From NCBI GenBank assembly GCA_009823505.1, contig VZQC01013712.1, forward strand, positions 2,588,519-2,652,518: DNA of 64,000 nt, given 5' to 3'. Under the pieces are notes generated by a model, which was given only the letters and a program-made list of their open reading frames with translations, was not told where the DNA came from and ran no database searches. The stretch comes from Rhizomys pruinosus. Its lineage: Eukaryota > Chordata > Mammalia > Rodentia > Spalacidae. Positions 33,906 to 45,548 of this stretch are shown here, one piece after another (the stretch's first letter is position 1; each line of letters opens with the position of its first letter). The translations under genes and the position numbers were made by a program.

Positions 33906-34641
33906 TTAAATCTACTTACTTTTAAAAAGTATAGGACAACTATGGACAAAAGGGATCTCTATTATACCATATGTTAGCTACAAATGTAGCTATTTGTGAA
34001 ACACAGCCTCCTGAAACATGTCCTAGCACTCTTTAGTCATTCACCATTCTTTGTAAAATTCAGATCATAGTTTGCCTCTCTTGATACGTGTTTTGCTTTA
34101 AAAAGTAAGAACTCTACAAGCTGGTATACCTATATTGAGCATTACTGATGCAAATTCAGATTCTACTTGGATGAAGAGCAATACAATGTACTGTTCCTGT
34201 CATATTTTTGAGAATGTTTTATCTGGATAAGGACAAATAGTATATTTATTACAGAAATAATGATTTTCAAAAGAATAGTAGTATTAAAAGCTTTGTGGCA
34301 AAATATTCAAAACAAATCTTGTGTGTCAGGAATAAAAACCCAATTTATCCTAATACAGATGGAAGAAAGAGAGTGACTAGTGTATTAATTAGAATTTCTT
34401 TATATTCTATTGTTAATGCTAACAATTTTTTGAACAAAAACCTCCCACCTTCATTAGTGTCAATAAACAAATGATAACTTGTTAAAATTACACTGAATCT
34501 TTCATTTTACTCTAGGAACAAAGGCTCAGTCTGATAACAGGTCTGAGTAAAGGGTCCTAGCAAGACAGACAGGTGGTCCACTTTCCCAGCACAAACAATT
34601 CAATCTGCTCCTTTCTCTTTTCTCTGTTGTTTTTTAAAACT
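33906..34641. other. unique AT-rich sequence
   Basis: No recognised feature. Confidence 0.4.
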
Positions 34642-34655
34642 TATTTTCAGTTTTT

Positions 34656-34879
34656 AATACTTTATTATTTTTATTTTATGTATATAAGTGTACCCCCTGC
34701 ATGTATATAAGTCCACAAATGTTATCCATTGTCCACAGTGATCGGAAGAGGGCAGTGGATCCCCTAGAACTGGAGTAACAGAAGGTTGTTAGCTGCATTG
34801 TCGGTGCTGGGAACCAAACCCAAGTCTTCTGAAACAGCAGCCAGTGCTCTTAACCACCAAACCATCTCTCTAGCCCCCC
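34656..34879 (-). mobile_element. B3-like SINE, older copy
   Basis: Reverse B3-like SINE ('gaactggagtaacagaaggt', 'ggtgctgggaaccaaaccc', 'accatctctctagcccc'). Perfect 14-bp target duplication tattttcagttttt (34642-34655 and 34880-34893). Confidence 0.94.
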
Positions 34880-35216
34880 TATTTTCAGTTTTTTAAAAAT
34901 CATTTTAGGCTGCATACCATATCATACTTCATGTACTTGATAAAGGTGTATTTTCACCAAAGATAGCAATCCACTTTGAGTTTTCATTCACAACAAACAT
35001 TTTTGCTAATAATTACCAAAGTGAGTCTCCATGTCACAAAGTGAACAAAAACTGCATAAAATCAAATATTACTAAGTGAAGAGGTTATGCTTATGTGGCA
35101 CAAAAATATCAAACTAACCTCAGAATATTTTCTCAATACCTCTAAAAGACAGACTATAAAACAATTGTATTTGATATCAAAAAATTATTTTTTGCCTTCA
35201 TAGAAAGCATGTCATC

Positions 35217-35450
35217 AGGGCTGGAGACATGGCTTAGAGAGTAAGCACACGTGCTGCTATTGCAGAGAACCTAGATTTGAATCCCTGCACCAACTGAGTA
35301 GCTAGCTTTTAACCATCTATAACTCCAGTTTCAGCGGAATCAAATGCCCTTTTCTGAACTCTGAGGGTGACAGGAACACATATAGTACACATACATACAT
35401 GCAGGCAAACACATACATAAAATAAAAATAAATAAATAAATCTTAAGAAG
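35217..35450 (+). mobile_element. B3-like SINE, older copy
   Basis: agggctggagacatggctta, 'ttgcagagaacctagatttg', 'aactccagtttcagcggaat' and 'catgcaggcaaacacataca', then (AAAT)n-rich tail. Confidence 0.85.
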
Positions 35451-35559
35451 TCATAGCTTCCACATAATCTTTGCCTTTAAGACTCCCACTGCATACCTAC
35501 TTTTAGAAACATGGTTCTTCCTTACCCAACCACAATCACCTGCCAACATTTATTCAGCC

Positions 35560-35965
35560 ATGATTAGGTTCTGCTGCTCATTTCTATAGATCTGTACTGA
35601 GGTTCTGTCTGTCAGAGCTTGCATGAGTCTTGTGTATGCTGATACCAAAGCTGTAGTTTCATATGAACATGTCTCAAGAGCTTGTAAGATTCATTTCCAT
35701 TTGGTCTTGCACCACCTTCCTGGCTCTTAAGGGGCTCTGGAAAGGCTGACTAGAGCTCATGGAATGACCTGCCACTGAGAAGTGGGCAGGGAGAGTAGTT
35801 TCCACAATGAACCCTAGCACAAATGACTGAATGTGTGAACTTCAGGGGTGGGAGACGGGGCTGCCGGATGGTGTCTAAGGAGTAGCAGGAATAAAGGTGA
35901 TTAAGACTGATTGAAAAAACTATGTGTGAAACACATAAAATTCAATAAAATGCATAATAAAAAAG
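35560..35965 (+). mobile_element. older-subfamily L1 3' UTR fragment
   Basis: 'ggctgactagagctcatgga', 'gagagtagtttccacaatg', 'gattaagactgattgaaaaa' and 'aaacacataaaattcaataa'. Same family as 10640-10916 and 15860-16160. The 5' part (35560-35700) includes an inverted stretch ('catatgaacatgtctcaaga'). Confidence 0.65.
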
Positions 35966-36019
35966 AAATACAGTTGGCACAAAGTAAACATTCAGTTATT
36001 GAAACAATAATGTTTACTG

Positions 36020-36355
36020 TTATTTACAAGTCTCCACTGTACTTAACCCCCCTACTGGATGGTGGGACCCATGAGCTGTGTGGGTTTGGGCACAACTGCT
36101 CGTAAATTGGTTTTACATGAAGGCTGCTTGTACTCACAGATTATCACCTACTGTTAAAAAAAATGAAAACAAAACAACAACAACAACAACAAAAAAAGAA
36201 ACAGAGAAAGACGCAGAAAGGTTATGGCAGAATGCATGATCTGGGATGGGTAGGGGTGGGGTGGGGGGAAGGGAAGGGGATATATGCCTGAACTGAATTG
36301 GAAAATGATGTATGAAATAAACAAAACATCAATAAAAAAATTTAAAAAAAAAAGA
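36020..36355 (+). mobile_element. 5'-truncated L1 3' UTR insertion
   Basis: 'ggatggtgggacccatgagc', 'gaaggctgcttgtactcaca', an (AAC)n tract at about 36168-36190, 'ggttatggcagaatgcatga', a G-rich block at 36245-36275 and the 'catcaataaaaa' terminus with A tail. Same family as 4109-4440. Confidence 0.78.
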
Positions 36356-36759
36356 AGTGTAAAAACCTGTCCAAACAAATACAAATTAAGGGTTGCTTGT
36401 ATGAAATTCTTTGGAGCATAAATTTTACACTTTTCAGGACTTTTCAGACTTTAAAATACTTCCACATAGTATTCCAATTAAGGCTGAGTTTGTATGTCCC
36501 CCAAATGCAAATCTTTTAGCATTCAACCTATAACTTCTCGTCTTCAGGAAGCTATCCATCATTAACCCCATTTTGTTTACTTAACATTATAACATGTTAT
36601 TCAAAATAAATAATGTCAAAACAATTCTTTACTCTCCAAACTAGATTTTTTTCCTACAGTACTTGAAAAATCTTAGAAAGACCAAAACTCACCTGGATCT
36701 AAGGTAATTTTTTTTCTGTGTTCCACAAGTTGATTTAAACCTATAGTCCTTACCCTGGA

Positions 36760-38110
36760 AATAATCATGCCTCTATTGTACAGGTGGACATATTTTGCCA
36801 GGTAAATCATTATTGTTGTTGCTTCTGGGTTGCACAGCTGGGTAGGATCCTTGATAATGATTAATTTTCCACCCCATCAGCTTGAATAGCACTTTCTAAA
36901 ACTATGAAAGCTAGCTTAGTTTTCTATGCCTTCTAACCCAAGTGTATGGTAGCTCTAACAATAAGATGTTATACTACTGTACTGATGAGCAACCAAGACC
37001 TTACTAATAACATGGAATGCTTTGGAGTTCCCTGGTGCCACCCTGATCAACAGCTTGTAGGAAGGTATCCAACATTTGGAACTAGGATTTTCATTTAATA
37101 ACCTCTTGCCTCTAAGATAAACATTATCTACCAGTTCATGGTGTTTCCAGTCAAAATATTTAAAAATATGTATGTATTTTAATAGTTACAAAATAGTAGG
37201 ATTCTATAGGAATTTTTAATATATCCCTTGCTTTGATTACACCATCCTCACTCTTTTCTTTCCCATTTCCCTTTGTTTACTTCTATCCAAGCTTAAACTT
37301 CTCCACTACCAGTCCCCCCACCACACACATTCCATCTACTTTTAATGTCACATGTATTCCTAACTTGAGGCCCATTGAACAGGAAAGGACTCAGACTTGT
37401 TACTGTAAACCTGGTCAAGAACCTGTTGCTGGGAATATGATAAGTCCTACAGGAGAATCTACTCAGTTGCATTGCTAAACTAGCATGTCAAACTACATTC
37501 TGAAGACTTACTTTTATACCTATAAATTAATGCAGTTTTCATTCTTCATCAGAATTTTTTATTCTGCAGTAGGCAATGGTAAATCCAGACTCAACAGCTG
37601 GTTCAAATACTTAGGCTTATGCAGGACATGTATACCATTTCCCCAAGGTGCATTGAACATCTCAGAGTAGAGAGCAGAAGGAATCTAAGACTTGGAAGAT
37701 GAAGAGGAGTGTTGTGAAACAATGTCTTCTAGACTAGAAAAGACCAGTGCACTGTTGAATTCACTACAGTCATAGTTAGCTATACACAACCTATACAATA
37801 TTGGGACTATTATCACTTAATCATGAAGGTGAATCACTCACTGAGGGTCTATGGACAGATAATGCATATTGGGGGAAGGGCTATCTATCTTCTGTGGTAT
37901 AGCTACTGATAGATTAATAATCCATGTTCCAGTAAATAATCTTGGCACATGCTCATGCAAGCAAATTTAAATGCCCTAGGTGGAAAAAGACATCAAGGTA
38001 GGAAGGAAATGGTTAGGAAAGAAGTTTCATTGGGAGAGAGGGGAAATGAGAGAGGGTATGGAGATTTAAAAGCCTAAAACTCAGAATATACATGTATGAA
38101 ATTGTCAATG
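36760..38110 (+). mobile_element. L1-derived (Lx-like) 3' UTR sequence, degraded
   Basis: 36830-37080 parallels 10310-10600 ('actatgaaagctagct', 'accctgatcaacagcttg'). 37680-38110 has 'ggtgaatcactcactgaggg', 'aatttaaatgccctaggtgg' and 'tacatgtatgaaattgtcaa', typical of rodent Lx L1 3' UTRs. Boundaries are approximate and some unique DNA may be included. Confidence 0.5.
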
Positions 38111-38419
38111 AATTTTAAGTTACTTATAAAGTGAATTTCTGGGCACAAAATTATGTTTTCCTACAAAACTAAGCTAAAGATCTTGACTTTCAGTATTTTT
38201 GGTTTCAAAATAGTAGACTTTCAATAATATTCTTTACTGATTTCCAGCTCATAACAAATACTACTTTATCCTAGATATGGCTTGAACTTCAAAAATATAC
38301 AGATAGATGATAAATACATGCACAAATTCCTCCCTTTTATACACCCATGAGAAAATGCATTGATGTTTCCATTGATTTGAAAAGAAATGGTACTCAGAAA
38401 GCAAAGAAGTTGGAAAACT

Positions 38420-38640
38420 GGGCCTGGAAAGATGGCTTACTAGTTCAGAACACTGGATGCTCTTGCAGAGGACCCAGGTTCTACTCCCAGCACTGGCATA
38501 ATGGCTAATAACTATGTGTAATTCCAGTTCCCAGGAATCCAATGTCCTCTTCTGACCTCTGCAGGCACTGTGTAACACAGGTGCACTCACATGCAGGCAA
38601 TGCACTCATACAAATAAAATAAAAATAATAAATAAAAAGA
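38420..38640 (+). mobile_element. B3-like SINE, older copy
   Basis: 'gggcctggaaagatggctta', 'ctcttgcagaggacccaggt' and 'cctcttctgacctctgcagg', with an A-rich tail. No 17-bp duplication. Confidence 0.88.
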
Positions 38641-39430
38641 TGAAAAACGTAACTAGGTGTGTGTGGAGAGAGGGCAAATGAGAGACAAAGAGAATTAGAG
38701 AATGAGAGACAATATTGGAGTTAGGTATTAAGCCATGCAGAAGTTACTAGTTAGTATATTTTCAAAACGCCATAGAGACCTAGAGAATCACTATGAAAGG
38801 AAACTTCCATTTCTGCAATAAGTAGAGAGCCAGGTGTTGCACAGCATGGGCTAAGGAAAAATGAAGATTCAAAATTCCTCAAAGCTCTCATTTTTCTTCT
38901 TTCAGGTATGACAGAATGGAAATGTATTTCAAAGCAATAAGATACAGCATATTGCCACTAAAAAGAAATAAAAAAAATCAGGCTCATTAAGCAGCAGCCA
39001 CATAATGAATGTCTAGTAGAAACTCAAAGCAATCCTACTTCCTTCTTCCTATACTTTTCAAGTGTCTATGTGATTAGGGCACATTCTAATGACATGAGGT
39101 CGAAGTGCAATTTCCATTGTCAAAGGTTATCTTCCCACATACTAAATTGCTTTTTCTAAATTCTGTGTCTAGAGACAATCTGGCAATATCTCCTGCAGCC
39201 ACTTGCAATTACATGCCCTTGGGCAGAAGATAGAGGATACACACTTGTGCTGATTCATTTCTATGACTGAAAAATACTTTCTGGCTTGTGACTTATCCCA
39301 CTGAAAGGGAGTCAGCAGCATTACCTATGTGGTACAGCTTTTCTAATAGTATTTCAACAGTCTTAAAATATTATAAGGATAAATATATATGGCAGAAAAG
39401 AAGCAGTGATAAATAATATGGTTCTTTCAT
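38641..39430. other. unique sequence
   Basis: No recognised repeat or gene. Confidence 0.4.
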
Positions 39431-39431
39431 A

Positions 39432-39540
39432 GCAGTGTTTCCCAAAGGGCAATATGCAGACTCCCTACATAAAAATCAACTTGGGTTATTTAAAGTTAAA
39501 ATGCACATTCTTTCCCTACACCAGATCTAGCACAGTATAT
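39432..39540 (+). mobile_element. MER5-like (hAT-Charlie) DNA transposon relic
   Basis: 'gcagtgtttcccaaagggca', 'aatcaacttgggttatttaa' and 'aaaatgcacattctttccct' follow the order of ancient MER5A-type non-autonomous hAT elements. Decayed. Confidence 0.5.
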
Positions 39541-39555
39541 TTCATGTATACTATG

Positions 39556-39612
39556 GATGTTTCAAAGTGAGTTTGAGGCCATCCTGGGCTACATAAAACC
39601 CTATCTCACACA
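39556..39612 (+). mobile_element. B1 fragment
   Basis: 'gagtttgaggccatcctggg' then 'ctacataaaaccctatctca' is the inner part of a B1-like SINE. Confidence 0.55.
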
Positions 39613-39694
39613 TACAGACAACACAGAGACAGAAAAAAGAGAGAACATGTGTGAATATGAATATCATTGTCTATTGAAATATTTGGTAATTTGG

Positions 39695-39845
39695 AATTGC
39701 TGTCAGAATCCCCAAGGAGTTTTATTTGAACATGAATTCCCTTGGCTCTATCTCAGGCCTAATAAGTCAACACATTCTCAGAGAATAAGCCTGGGCTTCT
39801 TTGCTGGCAGTTGTGGAACACAATTTAGGTGATACTAGAAAGCCA
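39695..39845 (+). mobile_element. second MER5-like relic
   Basis: 'tgtcagaatccccaaggagt', 'cttggctctatctcaggcct' and 'aataagcctgggc' match the layout of MER5-type elements. A pair with 39432-39540. Confidence 0.45.
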
Positions 39846-39924
39846 GGAACTTCTAAACCCTTTCCTTGCATCATTCATCTAATCCCAGAAGACTTCTCAA
39901 AGTTCAGTACTCTTAGTGTTCTCG

Positions 39925-40037
39925 TTGTGCACTTAGAGTAACTGAGGCGTGCTCACAGAAGCTAAGTGACTTCCCAAGAGTCACAGAGCTAGTGGGGACA
40001 ATACTAAATGGAGCGCTTAGGCCCTAGAAATTTACTT
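39925..40037 (+). mobile_element. MIR SINE relic
   Basis: 'aactgaggcgtgctcacaga', 'agctaagtgacttcccaaga' and 'gtcacagagctagtgg' are the MIR core in sense orientation. Confidence 0.75.
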
Positions 40038-41465
40038 TTGAACTTTTCAGGGTCCTAACAGACTAAAAGCACTTTGACCCTCTCATATGACAAGAAGATA
40101 GGAAGACGGTGTCCTTCCCTTCACTTGGTTCAGAATTGAGGAGCTATTTGTCAATGACCTGAAAAGGCTTAGATCACAAATGAAAAGGAAAGTACATATA
40201 CAAGACATACAAAATGTTTTAATCAAATACTTTCAGTATTTCTCAGATTAAAAAAATAAGGTGAGAAAATTGTTTTTAGAATTAAAGGAAAAAAAGCTCA
40301 AATTAAGGCTCTAGACTTTTTCCAATGCAAAAAATCAGGAAAAACTTCACAATTCAAACTGCTTTAAGTCAAATTAAAGCACTAAAAATTAATGCTTGCA
40401 TGATAACCAATATGTTTGCCTTTATGGTCCAAAGAAAATTCTTACGATGTTCAGAAAAGTTCCTCATGACATGACAGCTGGATATTTGCAGGAAACGAAA
40501 TTTCAGAATTCGAAAGGCAGTTGGATTAATAGCAATTATTTAATATCTGAGCAGACCACATATCATATGAACTTACATGAATTTAATCAACATCTCTCAA
40601 CATATTGATCAGAGACTTTGTTTACTTTAATGGAATATGGGGGAAGCTTATTTCAAAGACAGAAGTACCTTCTGGGAAGCATAGAAGGATGAGCCAAAGG
40701 AACAGGAGGAAAAAATTTTACATAATAATGTCAACTATACACATTTTTCTCAAATTAGGATTCAATGTGTGCTGCCTTCAGCTCTATTCATATCAGAAAC
40801 TCCTCTCTATACACACAGTCACCCTCTGATTTGCAATGCTCCTAATTAATCTCCCAAATTGCCTGGTTTAACTCTGCTACTACAGATTCAGTTATATCTT
40901 ATGGTACTCAAAGAAAACACCAATAGAAAAACAAAATCATAAAACAAAGCATGTCTCTATCACCTTTAACCGTATTGAGGGTTGATGTATTGATTAAATC
41001 TCACCGTGGCCTCCAAAGTGAAAGGTTGCCCTGCTACCAGTCCATTTTATTGTTTCTTTTCCACAGCCCTTTCTGGCATTTCACTTTGTATGTTCTCCCT
41101 GTCATCTTTCTCCCACAGCGTCACCTCCTATATAAACATCCGTGTTCTGTCACAGCTCTTACATCTGAACAACTATTCATTTTATGAGCATTACAAGTAA
41201 AATACATGGTCCTTCAAGGAATATTACAGTTGTGCTTCAGGCCAGCATGCTTTATGATGTCAACAAGAAAGATCCATTAATTTACAGTTCTGTGCACAAT
41301 AGGGGAGCTGTATAATATTCTACATATATTTAGTTCTCTGGAATGTAGCTTAATCAATATGGCACCTCAGGCAACCTGAAATACTGAAGGCAACATAAAA
41401 GAAAAGTTGTCAGACCAAGAAATTTTATGTCTGCTGATGGGGGTTTAACTGCTTTGGAAGTTACA

Positions 41466-41467
<2 letters not shown>
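40038..41467. other. 1.4 kb of unique sequence
   Basis: No interspersed repeat recognised. Frames at 40396-40608, 40605-40829 and 40951-41187 have no family features. Confidence 0.4.
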
Positions 41468-41510
<43 letters not shown>

Positions 41511-41557
41511 ATATATTTTTTGTTTTTTGTGGTGAGTTTTTTTTTTTTTTTAGATAT

Positions 41558-41598
<41 letters not shown>

Positions 41599-41731
41599 TG
41601 NNNNNNNNNNNNNNNNNNNNNNNNNNNNNNNNNNNNNNNNNNNNNNNNNNNNNNNNNNNNNNNNNNNNNNNNNNNNNNNNNNATATATTTACTATACTCA
41701 TATATATATATATATATATGAGTATAGTAAA
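41468..41731. repeat. (TA)n tracts, assembly gap and palindrome
   Basis: (TA)n at about 41468-41514, a T-rich spacer, a second (TA)n ending at 41597, then 82 N (41601-41682) and a perfect 44-bp palindrome at 41688-41731. Any reading frame crossing the N run is meaningless. Confidence 0.95.
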
Positions 41732-42341
41732 GTCAATAATAGGAAAGAGTCAGACTGATGCATTTAAAAGGTATGGAGGGAGAGAAAAGACTTCTTAGGA
41801 CCCCAAAGCAAGTTCCCAGGTTCCAATCCTTGTCTGCCAGCACTGAGCTCTGCTGTTACTTTCAATATTCTTTTCTATTTCAGAGTATAATGAGACAATT
41901 TTAAAATGAACATCTCACAATGGAAAAATCAGTACCACCTTGAGCCAACCACTAACCTTATCTTGTCTAAGGTTCAGCATTTGTCAAGTGGACTGGTACA
42001 GTTAAACTGCTTCCCTTTAGGTGCCTCTGAGCCCCATGGTTCCATGGTTTTTAGTACCATGTTTTGCTTATCTTAAAGAGCTGTTCTGAGCCTCAAGTGA
42101 ATTACTTGATATACAAAAGCTGTAAAGTGCTATATAATATAGAAGTGTTTTAGATTATGGAACTTCAATACAACAACTCATATATCCTCTCCCAAATAAA
42201 AGAAATGCACTATGGGCTCCAATTATTCTCATGACAGATTTTTATTTTTTTTTAATTTTCATAAACAAAAGAACCAAAGGTTCAAATTATGTTCTTTACT
42301 AAGAAGACGCTAAGTCATTTAGAAATGCTGTATACATCTTG
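41732..42341. other. unique sequence
   Basis: No recognised feature. Confidence 0.35.
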
Positions 42342-42357
42342 TGGTTATGCTATTTTT

Positions 42358-42594
42358 TAAATTTAATTTATTTTTGTATGTGTATGAATGTACTGTCTGC
42401 ATGTAGGTTTGTGCACCCATGTTGTGCAATGCCACGGAGGTCAGAAGAGGGTCTCAGATTTCCCTGGAACTGGAGTTCTCCTGAAATTGGAGTTACAGAC
42501 GGTTCTTAGCCGCCATGTGGGTGCTGGGGATCGAACCTGGGTCCTCTGCAAGAGCAGTCGGTGCTCTTAACCGCTAGGCTATCTCTCCAGCCCC
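42358..42594 (-). mobile_element. young B3-like SINE with 17-bp duplication
   Basis: Reverse copy with the duplication (ctggagttctcctgaaattg) and CpGs in the tRNA part. Direct repeat tggttatgc(t/c)attttt at 42342 and 42595. Confidence 0.93.
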
Positions 42595-42603
42595 TGGTTA
42601 TGC

Positions 42604-42705
42604 CATTTTTTTTAATTTATTTTTATTGATGCTTTGTGTATTTCATACATCATTTTCCAATTCAGTTCAGGCATATATCCCCTTCCCTTCCCCCCCATTT
42701 TTTAA
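42604..42705 (-). mobile_element. L1 3' terminus, antisense
   Basis: 'ttttattgatgctttgtgta' then 'ttccaattcagttcaggcat' and a C-rich tract: the reverse of the 3' end seen at 4366-4440 and 36280-36350. Very short 5'-truncated copy. Confidence 0.78.
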
Positions 42706-43094
42706 CTGCTGTGTGGGGTCTCCTAAATAGCTTTGCCTATAGACAATAATAAAAAGGACTTGAAATCAATTATATTACATTTTTATCTGTATTCTGCGAG
42801 ATATTTTGTGTGTATATGTTTGTATATGCATCTTTTCCTGTATACCACTAATCTCTTCAAATAGTTTACAAAGCAGCCATTAGTTTATAGATTTGGGCAG
42901 GTGATTAATATTTAGGCATTTGGAACTTCATGTGGTACCTGTCTGTTTGTATGTGACAAGGGGTTGCATTTGCATACTTCCCTCTGAAACTGTAGGAATG
43001 TAACATCCAGATAATCTTACTTGAACTATGATATATTTTTAGCTTCCCAAGAGAAACACTGTAGAAGGAAGACCTTCTTACATTAACCAAACAT

Positions 43095-43190
43095 CCATTA
43101 AGAGCCAATAGGTGCTATATACTAGATTAATATTACAGAGATGAGAAAGAGATGCCCCTACCCTAAAAGTTCTTATATTCTAAAAGAAAG
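43095..43190 (-). mobile_element. L2 3'-end relic, antisense (probable)
   Basis: 'caataggtgctatatactag', 'attacagagatgagaaagag' and 'cttatattctaaaag' fit the reverse of the L2 3' end. Decayed. Confidence 0.45.
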
Positions 43191-43640
43191 AGTCAGCTCC
43201 CATGACACTAAGAATTGCATTTCAGCATAAATAATAGAAATTAAAATTACACTTAAGTCATGGTCATGGAAAATCTGTGCCTGTAAAAGACAATCAATTT
43301 AAAGCATATCCTTAAAATGTTATTCCAGTCTAAAAAATACTTTCTACCTAAATCATTCTGCCTTAGGAGTATTCTGCATTCTCTTCAAGGTAGGCAATCT
43401 CTGCCATTATTTACAAAACTACAAAATCTAATAAGACCAAGGGTAGCCACGTCATTTTCTATGTTTTGCCAATGCACAGAAACCTTTGAATTTAATTAAA
43501 ATGAATGCAACAAAATGTTTGCATGCTATCAATTAACAAATTCCTTTAGGGTACCCAATTAACTCATAAGGTGGACTCCTAAGTCCCACCTGAGTTAGAG
43601 CAAAGCAATACATGTATGTACTGAAAAACCCCTCATTGCT
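43191..43640. other. unique sequence
   Basis: No recognised feature. Confidence 0.35.
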
Positions 43641-43673
43641 AAAACTGGCAAGATTTATGTTTCAATTTATATT

Positions 43674-43745
43674 TCAGTGCTATGGATCAAACCCAAGGCC
43701 TTGTGCATGCCAGACAAGTACTCAAAGACACAGTCACATCCCGAA
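43674..43745 (-). mobile_element. ID/B4-type SINE head, antisense
   Basis: 'cagtgctatggatcaaaccc' then 'aaggccttgtgcatgccaga' and 'caagtactcaaagacacag' is a reverse ID-like tRNA-derived sequence. Confidence 0.7.
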
Positions 43746-43934
43746 CGGAGATTACATTTATCCTATAGTCTGTTATAATTTCTTCTAATTTGGCAAATGG
43801 TCAACAAGTAATTTTACAGCTACCATTATAGATATTTGTATCTATACACATATTGGAATTACTGGGATATGGCTTGTATAGCATAAATTCTTCCATTGAA
43901 GGGGCATAATTATGTAATTTTTCGAACATCCACA

Positions 43935-44345
43935 GCTAGTAACCATCACAACTAATTTTTTACATTTTGTCAACCTAATGTAACCCCAATAATAATTATC
44001 AGTTTTGTCCTATTCACTCAAATTCATGCATCAAATTTACCCATTGGAAACTAATTTACCACCTCCACTGATTTCCCTATTTTGATCATTTCATATGAAG
44101 AAATATAATATGCTATTTAGGATCAACCTCCCTTAATTTAGCCTAATGCTTTCTAATCTCATCTATTCAATATCAGTGCTTAATTAATATTGCCATAAAA
44201 TTCATATATATTCATATGTATATAACAATTCATTTATCCATTTATAAGTTAGTAGAAATTTGCATTGTTTCCACTCTTTTGCTATTATTTATAATCACTT
44301 CTTTATATCAAGCTCTAATGAACATGGATATCACTATACTCGCTA
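43935..44345 (-). mobile_element. old L1 ORF2 3' part, antisense (tentative)
   Basis: 'catttataagttagtagaaa', 'gtttccactcttttgctatt' and 'ctctaatgaacatggatatc' parallel the antisense L1 ORF2 end at 1790-1900. Strongly diverged. Confidence 0.4.
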
Positions 44346-44384
44346 CCAGATATTAAAAATACTACTCTATAATTTTAAAAATTA

Positions 44385-44600
44385 TTTTTTCATTATTTTT
44401 GTGTATGAGTTGTTGACTGCATGAATGTGAGTGCACCCATGTCATGCAATGCCCAAGGAGATCAGAAGAGGGCGTCATCAGATCCCCTGGAACTCTAGTT
44501 ATGAACAGTTCTTAGCCTCCAAGTTGATGCTAGGAATCAAACCCAGGTCCTCTGCAAGAGCAGCCAATGCTCTTAACTGCTGAACCATCTGTCTAGACCC
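44385..44600 (-). mobile_element. B3-like SINE, older copy
   Basis: Reverse copy ('ccaaggagatcagaagagg', 'gatgctaggaatcaaaccc', 'gaaccatctgtctagaccc') without the duplication. ctactctat lies on both sides (about 44360 and 44599). Confidence 0.85.
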
Positions 44601-44619
44601 TACTCTATTAATTCTTTTT

Positions 44620-44872
44620 TTTCTTTTTTTTATTTTTATTTTTTTATTTATTTTGTATGTGTATGAATGCACTGTCTGCATGCAAGTCTGTGCACCCGTG
44701 TCGTGCACTGCCACGGAGGCCAGAAGAGGGTGTCGGATTCCCCTGGAACTGGAGTCCTCCTGGAATTGGAGTTTCAGATGGTTCTCGGCCGCCATGTGGG
44801 TGCTGGGGATCAAACCCGGCTCCTATGCAAGAGCAGTCGGCGCTCTTAACCGCTAGGCCATCTCTCCAGCCC
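44620..44872 (-). mobile_element. young B3-like SINE with 17-bp duplication
   Basis: Reverse copy with CpG-rich core and duplication. The repeat tctattaattctt (about 44604 and 44874) flanks it. It landed immediately beside the older SINE at 44385-44600. Confidence 0.93.
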
Positions 44873-44884
44873 ATCTATTAATTC

Positions 44885-45115
44885 TTATTACATTCATTTA
44901 TTTATATGTGTGGATATGAGTGTGGATGTATATGTGCCATGAAGCTTGTGTGGAGGTTGTCAGAAAACAACTTTCAGAAGTTGGTTCTCTCCTTCCACCA
45001 TGTAGATCCCAGGGCTCTAACTCAGGTCCACCATGTGGATCCCAGGGCTCTAACTCAGGTTCTCAGGCTTGGCAGCAAGAACTTATTGCCACTAAGCCAT
45101 ATTGTAAGCCCCTAA
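44885..45115 (-). mobile_element. RSINE1/B4-type SINE with internal 33-bp duplication
   Basis: Reverse RSINE1-like SINE ('ggttctctccttccaccatg', 'cttggcagcaagaacttatt', 'actaagccatattgtaagcc'). It contains two adjacent 33-bp copies beginning ccaccatgt(a/g)gatccc, at 44995-45027 and 45028-45060, with one difference. Confidence 0.8.
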
Positions 45116-45344
45116 ATAGTACTCTTTATAAGCTGGCTATTGTCCAATGTCTTCCCATAGCTCCAAAATAAAATACATATGGAAAACCTGGTATCCAACA
45201 GGCAGAAATTAGGGACTTATGAAATATTTTCTTTCTCCATTAATTATTGAATAAAAGAAATAATTTCTTCCATTCCACTTCCTTTATGCACACCCCTACC
45301 ATAACTACCTGGATAGCATGTCAGAGCTAAAAAGATTATGGAGT

Positions 45345-45548
45345 CTAAAGTTTCTCAAAATGGGGTTCAAGAAACACTTGTATCAGAACCACCAGGGAAG
45401 CTTGCTAAAAATAGATATTTCTGTCCTCCTCCTTCTCCTAGATAATCTGATTCAATAAATCTAAGTGGGAGGCCATAAGAAAATGCCTCTCTAGTAACAC
45501 CCCAGGTAACTCAAATGCATACTAAACTTCAAAAATCATTGCTTTAAA
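45345..45548 (+). mobile_element. MER5-like (hAT-Charlie) relic
   Basis: 'atcagaaccaccagggaagc', 'ttgctaaaaatagatatttc', 'aatctgattcaataaatcta' and 'aaatgcctctctagtaacac' follow the MER5A layout. Ancient mammalian element. Confidence 0.7.

Noticed and set aside
41354..41798. Open frames spanning the N run
   Set aside because: They translate unknown bases and (TA)n sequence.
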